Source: Streptomyces sp. Mut1
Lineage (GTDB): Bacteria; Actinomycetota; Actinomycetes; Streptomycetales; Streptomycetaceae
Direction: 5' to 3'
Assembly (NCBI RefSeq): GCF_030719295.1
Contig: NZ_CP120997.1
Coordinates: 5,343,501-5,407,500 of the forward strand
Length of the DNA: 64,000 nt
Position 1 is the stretch's first letter, and each line of letters begins with the position of its first letter. The notes below the pieces were generated by a model. It was not told where the DNA came from. It did no database searches and saw nothing but the letters and a program-made list of their open reading frames with translations. Below are positions 8,911 through 16,828 of this stretch, one piece after another. A program made the translations under genes and the position numbers.

Positions 8911-10446
8911 ATGACCACCCTCATATCCACCACGGACACCGTCACCCGCGACGCGCTGGCCGTCCTGCAGCCCGGCTTCACCGGCACCACCGCGCCGGAG
9001 TGGCTGCTGCGCCGGGTCGGCGAAGGCCTGTCCTCCGTCGGCCTGTTCGGCCGCAACATCGAGACGCCCGAGCAGCTCGCCGCGCTCACCGCCCAGCTCA
9101 GGGCCGAGCGTGACGACGTGCTCGTCGCGATCGACGAGGAGGGCGGCGACGTCACCCGTCTGGAGGTGCGGCAGGGCTCGTCCTTCCCCGGCAACCTGGC
9201 GCTCGGCGCCGTGGACGACACCGGGCTGACCCGGGCCGTCGCCCACGAGCTGGGCCGCCGGCTCGCCGAGTGCGGGGTCAACCTCAACTGGGCCCCGTCC
9301 GCGGACGTCAACTCCAACCCGGGCAACCCGGTCATCGGCGTCCGCTCCTTCGGCGCCGACCCCCAGCTGGTCGCCCGGCACACCGCCGCGTACGTCGAGG
9401 GCCTCCAGGCCGCCGGCGTCGCCGCCTGCACCAAGCACTTCCCGGGGCACGGCGACACCGCGGTCGACTCGCACCACGCGCTGCCGCGCATCGACGTCGA
9501 CCTCCAGACCCTGCACGCCCGGGAACTGGTGCCGTTCCGGGCGGCCATCGCGGCCGGCTCCAAGTCGGTGATGAGCGCGCACATCCTGCTGCCCGCACTC
9601 GACCCGCACCGCCCGGCGACGCTCAGCCCGCAGATCCTGACCGGTCTGCTGCGCGAGGAGCTGGGATACGAGGGGCTCATCGTCACCGACGCCGTGGAGA
9701 TGCAGGCCATCGCCTCGACGTACGGGATCGAGCGCGGCTCGGTGCTCGCCGTCGCGGCCGGCGCCGACGCGCTGTGCGTCGGCGGCGGGCTCGACGACGA
9801 CAGCACCGTGCTGCGGCTGCGGGACGCGCTGGTCGCGGCGGTGCGCGCCGGTGAACTTCCCGAGGAGCGGCTCGCCGACGCCGCTGCCCGGGTACGGGCC
9901 CTCGCGTCCTGGACGCGGGAGGCCAGGGGGGCTGTCCGGGAGCCGGGCGCGGCAGCGCAGGAGGGGACCGCGCCCGGCACCGCGCAGAGCGAGGGCGTCG
10001 CCTCGGACGTCGGCCTGGTCGCCGCCCGCCGCGCGGTGCGCGTGACCGGTACGGCCGAGCCGCTCACCGGTCCGGCCTACGTGGCCGCCTTCACCCCGGT
10101 CGCGAACATCGCGGTCGGCGACGAGACCCCGTGGGGCCTCGCGGCCGAGCTGACCCGGCTGGTGCCGGGCACCGGGACCGACACGTACGACAGCGAGTCC
10201 CAGGCCCCGGCCGAGGCGGCGCTGCGGGCGGCGGGGGAGCGGCGCATCGTCGCGGTGGTCCGCGACGCGCACCGCCACGCGTGGATGACCGAGGCCCTGG
10301 ACGCCCTGATCGCGGCGCGCCCGGACACGGTCGTGGTCGAGATGGGCGTCCCCCAGGCCGAGCCCCGGGGGGCCCTGCACATCGCCACCCACGGCGCCGC
10401 CAGGGTCTGCGGCCAGGCGGCGGCGGAGATCATCGCCGCGCGGTAG
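8911..10446 (+). CDS. dasD: DasD, glycoside hydrolase family 3 beta-N-acetylglucosaminidase
   Basis: A 511-residue GH3 enzyme related to NagZ, without a signal peptide, so it should act in the cytoplasm on imported chitobiose. It carries the NagZ-type motif KHFPGHGD at residues 175-182 and the nucleophile aspartate in VTDAVEM (D260). The catalytic TIM barrel spans roughly residues 1-340, an Ala/Gly/Glu-rich linker about 340-370, and a smaller C-terminal domain completes the protein. It is the last gene of the dasABCD run and ends at a bidirectional terminator shared with nagB. Confidence 0.92.
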   Translation: MTTLISTTDTVTRDALAVLQPGFTGTTAPEWLLRRVGEGLSSVGLFGRNIETPEQLAALTAQLRAERDDVLVAIDEEGGDVTRLEVRQGSSFPGNLALGAVDDTGLTRAVAHELGRRLAECGVNLNWAPSADVNSNPGNPVIGVRSFGADPQLVARHTAAYVEGLQAAGVAACTKHFPGHGDTAVDSHHALPRIDVDLQTLHARELVPFRAAIAAGSKSVMSAHILLPALDPHRPATLSPQILTGLLREELGYEGLIVTDAVEMQAIASTYGIERGSVLAVAAGADALCVGGGLDDDSTVLRLRDALVAAVRAGELPEERLADAAARVRALASWTREARGAVREPGAAAQEGTAPGTAQSEGVASDVGLVAARRAVRVTGTAEPLTGPAYVAAFTPVANIAVGDETPWGLAAELTRLVPGTGTDTYDSESQAPAEAALRAAGERRIVAVVRDAHRHAWMTEALDALIAARPDTVVVEMGVPQAEPRGALHIATHGAARVCGQAAAEIIAAR

Positions 10447-10456
10447 CCGTACCGAA

Positions 10457-10495
10457 GAGAGGGCCGGGACACCACCAAGGTGCCCCGGCCCTCTC
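10457..10495. terminator. Bidirectional terminator between dasD and nagB
   Basis: A 12-bp G/C-rich stem (GAGAGGGCCGGG and its complement) with a loop of about 15 nt lies between two convergent genes, 10 bp past dasD and 15 bp past nagB. Confidence 0.78.
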
Positions 10496-10510
10496 GCGTA
10501 CCGCGGGAAG

Positions 10511-11296
10511 CTACAGCCCCTGCCAGGCCGGCTTCGCCGCGAACGTGGCGCGGAAGTAGTCCGCCAGCTTCAGCTTCGACGCGGCGGCCTCGTCGACCAC
10601 CACCGTCGCGTGCGGGTGCAGCTGGAGCGCGGAGGCGGGCACGACCGAGGCGATCGGCCCCTCGACCGTCGCGGCCACCGCGTCCGCCTTGCCCTCGCCC
10701 GTCGCGAGCAGGATCGGGTGGCGGGCCTCCAGGATCGTGCCGATGCCCTGGGTGATGACGTGGTGCGGCACCTGGTCGATGTCGTTGTCGAAGAAGCGCG
10801 CGTTGTCGACCCGGGTCTGCTCGGTGAGCGTCTTGATCCGGGTACGGGAGGCGAGCGAGGAGCACGGCTCGTTGAAGCCGATGTGCCCGTCGGTACCGAT
10901 GCCGAGCAGCTGGAGGTCCACCCCGCCGGCCTCGGCGAGCGCCTTGTCGTACGCCTCGCACGCCGCCTGGACGTCCTCGGCGGAGCCGTCGGGGCCCATG
11001 AACGAGGCCTCGGAGAGCCCGAGCGGCTCGACCACCTCGCGCAGCACCACGGAGCGGTACGACTCCGGGTGGCCCGCGGGCAGCCCCACGTACTCGTCCA
11101 GCTGGCAGATGCGGGCGCGCGAGGCGTCCACGGAGCCGGAGCGGACCCTTTCCGCGAGGGCCTGGTAGATGGGCAGCGGGGTAGAGCCGGTGGCAACGCC
11201 GAGAAGGGCGTCGGGCTTGCGGCTCAGCAGGGCGCCGATGGCCCCCGCGATCAGTTCGCCGCCTGCCTTGGCGTCCGGGACGATGACAACTTCCAC
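10511..11296 (-). CDS. nagB: NagB, glucosamine-6-phosphate deaminase
   Basis: A 261-residue enzyme converting glucosamine-6-phosphate to fructose-6-phosphate and ammonia, feeding aminosugars into glycolysis. Signatures: GVATGSTPLPIY near the start (phosphate binding), LDEYVGL, and the active-site segment GIGTDGHIGFNEP. The GTG at 11296 gives exactly the length I remember for S. coelicolor NagB; an in-frame ATG at 11350 would put the start inside the promoter and dre box. It is convergent with dasD and divergent from a SIS-domain gene, with a dre box between them. Confidence 0.95.
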   Translation of the reverse strand: MEVVIVPDAKAGGELIAGAIGALLSRKPDALLGVATGSTPLPIYQALAERVRSGSVDASRARICQLDEYVGLPAGHPESYRSVVLREVVEPLGLSEASFMGPDGSAEDVQAACEAYDKALAEAGGVDLQLLGIGTDGHIGFNEPCSSLASRTRIKTLTEQTRVDNARFFDNDIDQVPHHVITQGIGTILEARHPILLATGEGKADAVAATVEGPIASVVPASALQLHPHATVVVDEAAASKLKLADYFRATFAAKPAWQGL

Positions 11297-11331
11297 GCGG
11301 GGCCTGCCGATCCGATTGAAGACTGACGATA

Positions 11332-11347
11332 TGTGGTATAGACCAAT
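11332..11347 (-). promoter_or_regulatory. DasR box (dre) between nagB and the SIS-domain gene
   Basis: TGTGGTATAGACCAAT matches 12 of 16 positions of the dre consensus. It lies 36 bp upstream of the nagB start and 170 bp upstream of the divergent SIS gene, so DasR could control both. DasR control of nagB is known in S. coelicolor. Confidence 0.82.
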
Positions 11348-11516
11348 CAACAGCCTAATCTAGCAGACCCGGCCCGCCGGGACGCGGCCCGTACCGCCCT
11401 TCGGACGTACGGCCCGGTCCCAGGGGCCGCCCCACCGGCCGCAGCCCGCTGGCGGGCCCTCGGTGCACCGTGCTCGACTTGTCCGACGCACCGTGACCAC
11501 CCGGGAGGCACCAGAC

Positions 11517-12590
11517 ATGTCCGCCACGTACCCGGCCGGCGAGAACGGCGAACGGCCCGGCCGCATCATGTCCGGCGAGATGGCCGAACAGCCCGCGATG
11601 CTCCGGCGCATCCTCGAACGCGGCGCTCCCGCCGTCCGGGAGACCGCCGAGCGGATCGCGGCCCGCAAGCCGCGCTTCGTCCTGCTCACCGCGCGCGGCA
11701 GCTCCGACAACGCCGCGCTCTACGCCAAGTACCTGCTGGAGATCACGCTCGGGCTGCCCTGCGGACTGGCCTCGATGTCCACCACCACGGCCTACGGCGC
11801 GAAGCCGGACCTGCGGGACGTCCTCGTCGTCACCGTCAGCCAGTCCGGCGGCTCGCCCGATCTGGTGGCGTCGACCCGGGCGGCCCGCGAGGCGGGCGCG
11901 GTGACGCTGGCCGTGACCAACAACCCGGACTCGCCCCTCGCGGCCGTGTCCGAGTACCACATCGACATCCTGGCCGGGCCGGAGAAGGCGCTGCCGGCCA
12001 CCAAGACGTACACCGCGTCCCTGCTCGCGCTGTACCTGTTCGTGGAGGGGCTGCGCGGCGGCGACGGCGCGGCGGCCGGCGTCCTGCCCGACCTCGCCGA
12101 CGAGGTGCTCGCCCGCCAGGAGGAGGTGAAGTCCCTGGCCTCCCGCTACCGGTTCGCCGAGCGCATGGTCATCACCTCGCGCGGCTACGGCTATCCCACG
12201 GCCAAGGAGGCGGCCCTGAAGCTCATGGAGACGAGCTACATCCCCGCTCTGTCCTACTCCGGCGCCGATCTCCTGCACGGCCCGCTGGCCATGGTCGACA
12301 ACATCTCGCCGGTGATCGCCGTGGTGACCGACGGCCGGGGCGGCGAGGCCCTCCAGCCCGTCCTGGACCGGCTGCGCGGCCGGGGCGCCGACCTCTTCGT
12401 CGTCGGCCCCGCGGCACCGGTGGCGGCGGCGTCCGCGGGCTTCGTGCTGCCGACGGCCGGGGTGGCGGAGGAGGTGCAGCCGGTCCTGGAGATCCTGCCG
12501 CTCCAGTTGCTGGCCTACGAGGTGACGATCGCCCGGGGCCAGGACCCGGACGCGCCGCGCGCGCTCGCGAAGGTCACCGAGACCCGCTGA
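11517..12590 (+). CDS. Two-SIS-domain sugar-phosphate isomerase/deaminase-like protein
   Basis: A 357-residue protein made of two SIS domains (residues about 40-180 and 205-340), resembling the isomerase half of glutamine:fructose-6-phosphate aminotransferase (GlmS) but lacking the N-terminal glutaminase domain. SIS landmarks include ARGSSDNAALYAKY, TVSQSGGSPDLV and TSRGYGYPTAKEAALK. Such stand-alone proteins can deaminate or isomerise aminosugar phosphates (GlmD/AgaS-like), but the exact reaction cannot be read here. ATG 11517 follows GGGAGG by 8 nt. Divergence from nagB with a shared DasR box suggests a role in N-acetylglucosamine or glucosamine catabolism. Confidence 0.82.
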   Translation: MSATYPAGENGERPGRIMSGEMAEQPAMLRRILERGAPAVRETAERIAARKPRFVLLTARGSSDNAALYAKYLLEITLGLPCGLASMSTTTAYGAKPDLRDVLVVTVSQSGGSPDLVASTRAAREAGAVTLAVTNNPDSPLAAVSEYHIDILAGPEKALPATKTYTASLLALYLFVEGLRGGDGAAAGVLPDLADEVLARQEEVKSLASRYRFAERMVITSRGYGYPTAKEAALKLMETSYIPALSYSGADLLHGPLAMVDNISPVIAVVTDGRGGEALQPVLDRLRGRGADLFVVGPAAPVAAASAGFVLPTAGVAEEVQPVLEILPLQLLAYEVTIARGQDPDAPRALAKVTETR

Positions 12591-12948
12591 GTCCGCCGGC
12601 GCGAAGAGACCCCGGAAACACCCGCGGGCCGCGGCGCCGGGCCGGGACCCTCAGCCCGACCAGCACCGCAGCCCGGAGTAGAGCCGCCCTCGCGGGCGGC
12701 GGCTCGGCCGGCGGTGTGCGGTGCCCCCGGCCGGGGGAGAGGCACCGGCGCAGTCAGGGCAGAGAGCGCGGTACCTCGATCCGCCCTCCTGTGCGGGGAG
12801 AGCGGAGGCTCTTACATCAAGCATTGTGGACTAGACCATTAGTCCCTGTCCATCCATGGGCGCCGCCAATGTCGGTGCCCACCGTGCTGCACGTACGGGC
12901 GCGGCTTCCGGTTCGGACCCGGCGCACATCCACAGGTACGCTCCACAC
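12591..12948 (+). other. Intergenic region upstream of the sensor kinase
   Basis: 358 bp without a recognisable gene. The left part is very GC-rich with short inverted repeats; the right part turns more AT-rich (CTTACATCAAGCATTGTGG) and contains the dre box at 12825-12840, so the kinase promoter is probably around 12800-12900. Confidence 0.6.
12825..12840 (+). promoter_or_regulatory. Putative DasR box (dre) upstream of the PdtaS-like kinase
   Basis: TGTGGACTAGACCATT has a near-perfect dre right half (CTAGACCA) and a left half like that of the nagB box. It lies 109 bp before the kinase start and 235 bp past the SIS gene stop, so the kinase is the natural target. I do not recall this as a described DasR target. 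Confidence 0.72.
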
Positions 12949-14424
12949 GTGCCCTCCATGAACGACCTCGTACGCCAGCACACCGCCCTCGGCGACACCG
13001 ACCTCGAGTGGCTCCACCTGCTGGTCTCGGAGTGGCAGCTGCTCTCCGACCTCTCCTTCGCCGACCTCGTCCTGTGGGTCCCCACCCGCGACGGCACCCG
13101 CTATGTGTCCGTCGCCCAGATGCGGCCCAACACCGGACCCACCTCCTACCAGGACGACATGGTCGGCCACCTGGTGCCGCGCGGCCGCCGCCCGCTGCTG
13201 GACGCGGCCCTGGACGAGGGCCGGATCGTGCGCGAGGGCGACCCGGAGTGGCGCGAGGAGGTTCCGGTACGGGTGGAGTCGATCCCCGTACGCCGGGAGG
13301 GCCGGGTCCTCGGCGTCATCGCCCGCAACACCAACCTCCTGACCGTACGCACCCCGTCCCGGCTGGAGCTCACCTACCTCCAGTCCGCCTCCGACCTGGC
13401 CCAGATGATCGCCGCCGGGTCCTTCCCCTTCCCCGGCCAGCAGGTCGACATGGACGCGTCCCCCCGCGTCGGCGACGGCCTGGTCCGGCTCGACGCCGAC
13501 GGGGTCGTCCAGTACGCGAGCCCCAACGGCCTCTCCGCCTACCACCGGCTCGGGCTCGCCTCCGACCTGGTGGGCCATCACCTCGGCCAGATCACGGCCG
13601 AACTCGCGCCCTCCCGGGGCCCGGTGGACGAGGCCCTGGTCAAACTCGCCAGCGGTTACGCGCCCCGTGAGTTCGAGGTGGAGTGCACCGGCGGAGTGAT
13701 CCAGCTCCGCGCGATCCCGCTGAAGCCCAAGGGGGTCCGCATCGGCTCCCTGGTCCTCCTGCGGGACGTGACCGAACTGCGCCGCCGCGAGCGTGAGTTG
13801 ATCACCAAGGACGCCACCATCCGGGAGATCCACCACCGGGTGAAGAACAACCTCCAGACGGTTGCCGCCCTGTTGCGGCTTCAGGCCCGCCGGATGGACT
13901 CCCCGCAGGGCCGCGAGGCGCTCAACGAGGCGGTGCGGCGCGTCGGTTCGATCGCCATCGTGCATGAGACGCTGTCCCAGAATCTGGACGAGCGGGTGGA
14001 GTTCGACGACATTGCGGACCGGGTGATCGCCATGGTCGCCGAGATCTCGCCGGGCAAGGTCACCTGCCGCCGCACCGGACGCTTCGGCGTGCTCGACGCC
14101 GAGGTGGCCACCCCGCTGGCGATGGTCCTCACCGAAGTCCTGCAGAACGCCCTGGAGCACGCGTTCGGCGTGGCCGAGTCCGGCACGGTCGAGGTCTCCG
14201 CCGTCCGGGGCGGCTCGCCCACCGAGGGGCGGCTGCTCATCACCGTTCAGGACGACGGCTGCGGTCTGCCGGAGGGTTTCGATCCGAAGCGGGCCGGCAA
14301 TCTGGGCCTCCAGATCGTGCGGACGCTGGTCGAGGGCGAGTTGAGCGGATCGTTCGGCATGGTCCCGGCGCCGGAGCGCGGCACACAGGTCGTCCTCGAC
14401 ATCCCGGTCCGCGCCGACAAGTAG
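12949..14424 (+). CDS. PdtaS-type sensor histidine kinase (GAF/PAS, HisKA_2, HATPase)
   Basis: A 491-residue cytosolic sensor kinase. Residues about 1-150 form a GAF-like region, about 180-270 a PAS domain (VRLDADGVVQYASPNGL), followed by the HisKA_2 phosphoacceptor motif EIHHRVKNNLQTVAALLRLQ (H295/H296) and a HATPase domain with the N box (EVLQNALEHAF) and G boxes (DDGCGLPEG, GNLGLQIV). It resembles mycobacterial PdtaS, which phosphorylates the ANTAR-domain antiterminator PdtaR; no such partner is adjacent. No transmembrane segment is seen. GTG 12949 is preferred; ATG 12958 is equally possible, and neither has a strong ribosome-binding site. Confidence 0.88.
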   Translation: MPSMNDLVRQHTALGDTDLEWLHLLVSEWQLLSDLSFADLVLWVPTRDGTRYVSVAQMRPNTGPTSYQDDMVGHLVPRGRRPLLDAALDEGRIVREGDPEWREEVPVRVESIPVRREGRVLGVIARNTNLLTVRTPSRLELTYLQSASDLAQMIAAGSFPFPGQQVDMDASPRVGDGLVRLDADGVVQYASPNGLSAYHRLGLASDLVGHHLGQITAELAPSRGPVDEALVKLASGYAPREFEVECTGGVIQLRAIPLKPKGVRIGSLVLLRDVTELRRRERELITKDATIREIHHRVKNNLQTVAALLRLQARRMDSPQGREALNEAVRRVGSIAIVHETLSQNLDERVEFDDIADRVIAMVAEISPGKVTCRRTGRFGVLDAEVATPLAMVLTEVLQNALEHAFGVAESGTVEVSAVRGGSPTEGRLLITVQDDGCGLPEGFDPKRAGNLGLQIVRTLVEGELSGSFGMVPAPERGTQVVLDIPVRADK

Positions 14425-14440
14425 CCCCGCCCGCGCACAA

Positions 14441-14480
14441 CAGAGAGCCCGGACCGTTGAAGAACGGTCCGGGCTCTCTG
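14441..14480. terminator. Bidirectional terminator between the kinase and wblE
   Basis: A perfect 18-bp stem with a GAAG tetraloop lies 16 bp past the kinase stop and about 100 bp past the stop of convergent wblE. Confidence 0.88.
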
Positions 14481-14584
14481 TCAAGCATGCGCTTCGGGGG
14501 TACTGCGCGCTGCGACTCGGGGGGCGGGGTGGTGCGTACGCGCTGTACGCGCCGCCTGGCTGAGGTTCGTAGCGGTGGCGTCGG

Positions 14585-14842
14585 TCAGGCGCTGGCGTTG
14601 CGCGCCCGGTTGCGAGCGGCGCGGCGCTTCATTGCGCGGCGCTCGTCCTCGCTGAGGCCACCCCAGACGCCCGAGTCCTGGCCGGACTCGAGCGCCCACT
14701 GCAGGCACTGCTCCATGACGGGGCAGCGACGGCAGACGGCCTTGGCTTCCTCGATCTGCAGCAGCGCAGGACCGGTGTTGCCGATGGGGAAGAACAGCTC
14801 CGGGTCTTCCTCACGACAAACGGCGTTGTGACGCCAGTCCAT
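14585..14842 (-). CDS. wblE: WblE, WhiB-like iron-sulfur transcription factor
   Basis: An 85-residue WhiB-family protein starting MDWRHNAVC. The four cluster-ligating cysteines are C9, C37, C40 and C46 (C..CxxCxxxxxC), followed by the family turn GVWGG and a basic, Arg/Lys-rich DNA-binding tail. The protein is very close to S. coelicolor WblE and the mycobacterial orthologue WhiB1, essential 4Fe-4S proteins sensitive to nitric oxide. ATG 14842 follows AGGAGAGG at good spacing. A Crp-like palindrome lies 43-58 bp upstream of the start. Confidence 0.95.
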   Translation of the reverse strand: MDWRHNAVCREEDPELFFPIGNTGPALLQIEEAKAVCRRCPVMEQCLQWALESGQDSGVWGGLSEDERRAMKRRAARNRARNASA

Positions 14843-15161
14843 GGCTGCTACCTCTCCTTGGTATTACGTACTGTGGCTTGTGAATGTGAACGCTTTCACG
14901 AATCCCCCCGCAGGTGTGGGGCCGACGCCCAGATGAACTGGTTGCGGTCCTGTGAAGTGAGGAGGGGTTCTGGCTCTCAGTGGAGGCCGTTGTTGCGGGC
15001 CGTCCCGATCGCCATGTAGAGATTCGCAAACCTCGGCTGCGGATACAACCCCTTCAGGAAAGTTTTTTTTGATTCCTCGGTGTCGACTAGGTCACAGCCG
15101 TACTTCTAGAGGGTGGAAGCCAGTCCAAACGTTCGAGTTAAAGGACTTTGGTCCCTTCCAC
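14843..15161. other. Intergenic region upstream of wblE
   Basis: 319 bp with no plausible gene. It is noticeably less GC-rich than its surroundings, with a run of eight T at about 15063-15070 and several AT-rich patches (GAGATTCGCAAACC, GTTCGAGTTAAAGG). It should contain the wblE promoter; no terminator hairpin for the lipid-kinase gene, which ends at 15162, was recognised. Confidence 0.55.
14885..14900 (-). promoter_or_regulatory. Crp/FNR-type palindrome in the wblE promoter region
   Basis: TGTGA-ACGCTT-TCACG is a near-perfect TGTGA-N6-TCACA site. Mycobacterial whiB1 is controlled by a cAMP receptor protein through such a site, and Streptomyces has a Crp. The same bases also read as a LacI/CcpA-like half-palindrome (TGAAAGCGTTCACA), so the identity of the binding protein is an inference. 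Confidence 0.62.
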
Positions 15162-16130
15162 TCACACAATCACACGCAGTGCACGGCGTACGCCTGTGAA
15201 CGTCACACTTGTACGCACTCCCAGGTGGTCACCGTCCATCTGGAAGGGCAGTGGAACCTTTGAATGCAAGGTGAAGTCCGTGAGGTCGTGCCGTGAAACC
15301 GCGTGCTTGCCGCGAGGGCCCTTCTCCGGGCTCGACGTGAGCAGCTGGGTGGCGTAGCGGCTGACCGCGGCCGTGGACAGTTTCCGCAGGCCAAGCACGT
15401 CCAGGGCGGTGTCGAAGGTGGCCTTCGGGGCCGCGTAGATCGGCCGGTTCCCCAGGTACGTCCAGGGCGCCGTGTTGCAGATTATGGAAAGCGCGAGATC
15501 GGTGACCGGGTCCTGGCCGGGCACATCGAGCGTTATCACGCCCTGCCGCCGGTGCGGCTCGTCGAGGAATTGCCGGACCACCTGGCGCACGTACAGCGCA
15601 TGGGTCGAACGCTTGCCGCGCTCGCGGTGCTGCTCGACCCGGCCGATCACCCCGGCGTCGAATCCGAGGCCGGCGCAGAAGGTGAACCAGCGTTCCGGTA
15701 CGGATTCGTCGTCCGTGCCCGGTGTGCCCGCCGCGAGGCCGAGGCCGACCGTGCGCTCCGTCCGGTTCGCCAGCGCGTCCAGAATGGCGCCGGTCGCCTC
15801 CACCGCGTCGTTGGGCAGTCCGAGGGCGCGCGCGAAGACATTGGTCGAGCCGCCGGGCACCACGGCCAGCTTCGGCAGGCTGTCGAGTTCCGGGCCCCGG
15901 TGCAGCAGGCCGTTCACGACCTCGTTGACCGTGCCGTCGCCGCCGAGCGCCACCACGAGATCGATGTCGTCGCTGTCGGCGGCCCGCCGCCCCAGGTCAC
16001 GGGCGTGCCCGCGGTACTCCGTGGTGACGGCCTCCAGCTTCATCTCGCTGGCCAGGGCGTGGATCAGCACGTCACGGGTCCGCGCACTGGTGGTGGTGGC
16101 AGCTGGATTGACCACAAGAAGTGCGCGCAT
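15162..16130 (-). CDS. Diacylglycerol/lipid kinase family protein
   Basis: A 322-residue DagK/YegS-type lipid kinase. It starts MRALLVVNPAATTTSART, the nucleotide-binding opening of the family, and carries GGDGTVNEVVNG at residues 63-74 and PGGSTNVFARALGLP at about 92-106. Such enzymes phosphorylate diacylglycerol or related lipids with ATP at the membrane and recycle phospholipid intermediates. The start at ATG 16130 coincides with the conserved N-terminus. It stands alone between the wblE promoter and a small membrane-protein gene on the other strand. Confidence 0.88.
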   Translation of the reverse strand: MRALLVVNPAATTTSARTRDVLIHALASEMKLEAVTTEYRGHARDLGRRAADSDDIDLVVALGGDGTVNEVVNGLLHRGPELDSLPKLAVVPGGSTNVFARALGLPNDAVEATGAILDALANRTERTVGLGLAAGTPGTDDESVPERWFTFCAGLGFDAGVIGRVEQHRERGKRSTHALYVRQVVRQFLDEPHRRQGVITLDVPGQDPVTDLALSIICNTAPWTYLGNRPIYAAPKATFDTALDVLGLRKLSTAAVSRYATQLLTSSPEKGPRGKHAVSRHDLTDFTLHSKVPLPFQMDGDHLGVRTSVTFTGVRRALRVIV

Positions 16131-16292
16131 GACCGCCAGCCTACCTACCGCGGGGTATCGGCCTGAAGTCCTGCCCGGTGACCCTCACGCTCGGTGACGG
16201 TACGGGAGCGGGGCGGCGGCGCGCCTCTCCCGTGGGGTGGCACGGCGACCCCCGGCTTTCCTTTCCCAGGGCGGGGATGCCAACCTGCAAGG

Positions 16293-16757
16293 GTGAGTAC
16301 TCAGCAGAACGCGCCCTCGCCGACCCCCTCGGCCGAGCCGGTGAGGCCGGCCAGGATCACGCTGGTGGCCGGACTCAACGCCCTCGAAGGCACCGCCCTC
16401 GTCGTCGGCGGGATCTACATGCTGGTGATGGGGCTGCTCGGCCGCCCCGACAGCCCGGAGCAGGCCGAGATGGGCGGGCTCACCGTGATCGCGCTGGGAC
16501 TGATCCCGCTCTTCGCCGCGCGCGGACTGCTGCTGCGGCGCAGCTGGAGCCGGGGGCCCGCGCTCATCACGCAGATCATCGCGCTGCCGGTCGCCTGGAC
16601 GCTGCTGCGGTCCCACGGTGTCCTGATCCCGGCCGGGATCGTGCTCGCGGCGGTGGCGCTGACCTCGCTCTACCAGCTGGTCAGGCCCGCCACCATCGAG
16701 GCGCTCGGCATCCGCAGGCCGGGCGCGGCGCCCGACGCGGACACCACCGACGCCTGA
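16293..16757 (+). CDS. Small integral membrane protein of unknown function
   Basis: A 154-residue protein with a proline-rich cytoplasmic start (STQQNAPSPTPSAEPVRPAR), four predicted hydrophobic helices (about residues 22-42, 56-75, 88-103 and 107-125) and a short tail. Conserved in Streptomyces next to sigH as far as I recall; no function is known. GTG 16293 is chosen because the coding character starts there; the frame is open further upstream (16194) but the added segment is unlike a protein start. A strong bidirectional terminator follows. Confidence 0.7.
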   Translation: MSTQQNAPSPTPSAEPVRPARITLVAGLNALEGTALVVGGIYMLVMGLLGRPDSPEQAEMGGLTVIALGLIPLFAARGLLLRRSWSRGPALITQIIALPVAWTLLRSHGVLIPAGIVLAAVALTSLYQLVRPATIEALGIRRPGAAPDADTTDA

Positions 16758-16769
16758 CACCCACTGAGT

Positions 16770-16806
16770 GCCGAAGGCCGCCGGGGCGTCCCCGGCGGCC
16801 TTCGGC
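16770..16806. terminator. Bidirectional terminator between the membrane protein gene and sigH
   Basis: A perfect 17-bp stem (GCCGAAGGCCGCCGGGG and its complement) with a CGT loop lies 12 bp past one gene and 22 bp past the stop of convergent sigH. Confidence 0.88.
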
Positions 16807-16828
16807 GCACCCTGCCGCCTGCTCCTCG

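Noticed and set aside
10077..10961. Minus-strand frame spanning the end of dasD and nagB
   Set aside because: Out of frame with both genes and crosses the bidirectional terminator; no domain recognised.
14885..14898. CcpA/LacI-type operator reading of the wblE palindrome
   Set aside because: TGAAAGCGTTCACA does fit loosely, but the TGTGA-N6-TCACG reading is more symmetric and has a precedent at mycobacterial whiB1.
15061..15072. T-run as a rho-independent terminator
   Set aside because: No stable hairpin precedes the T-run on the plus strand and no plus-strand gene ends here.
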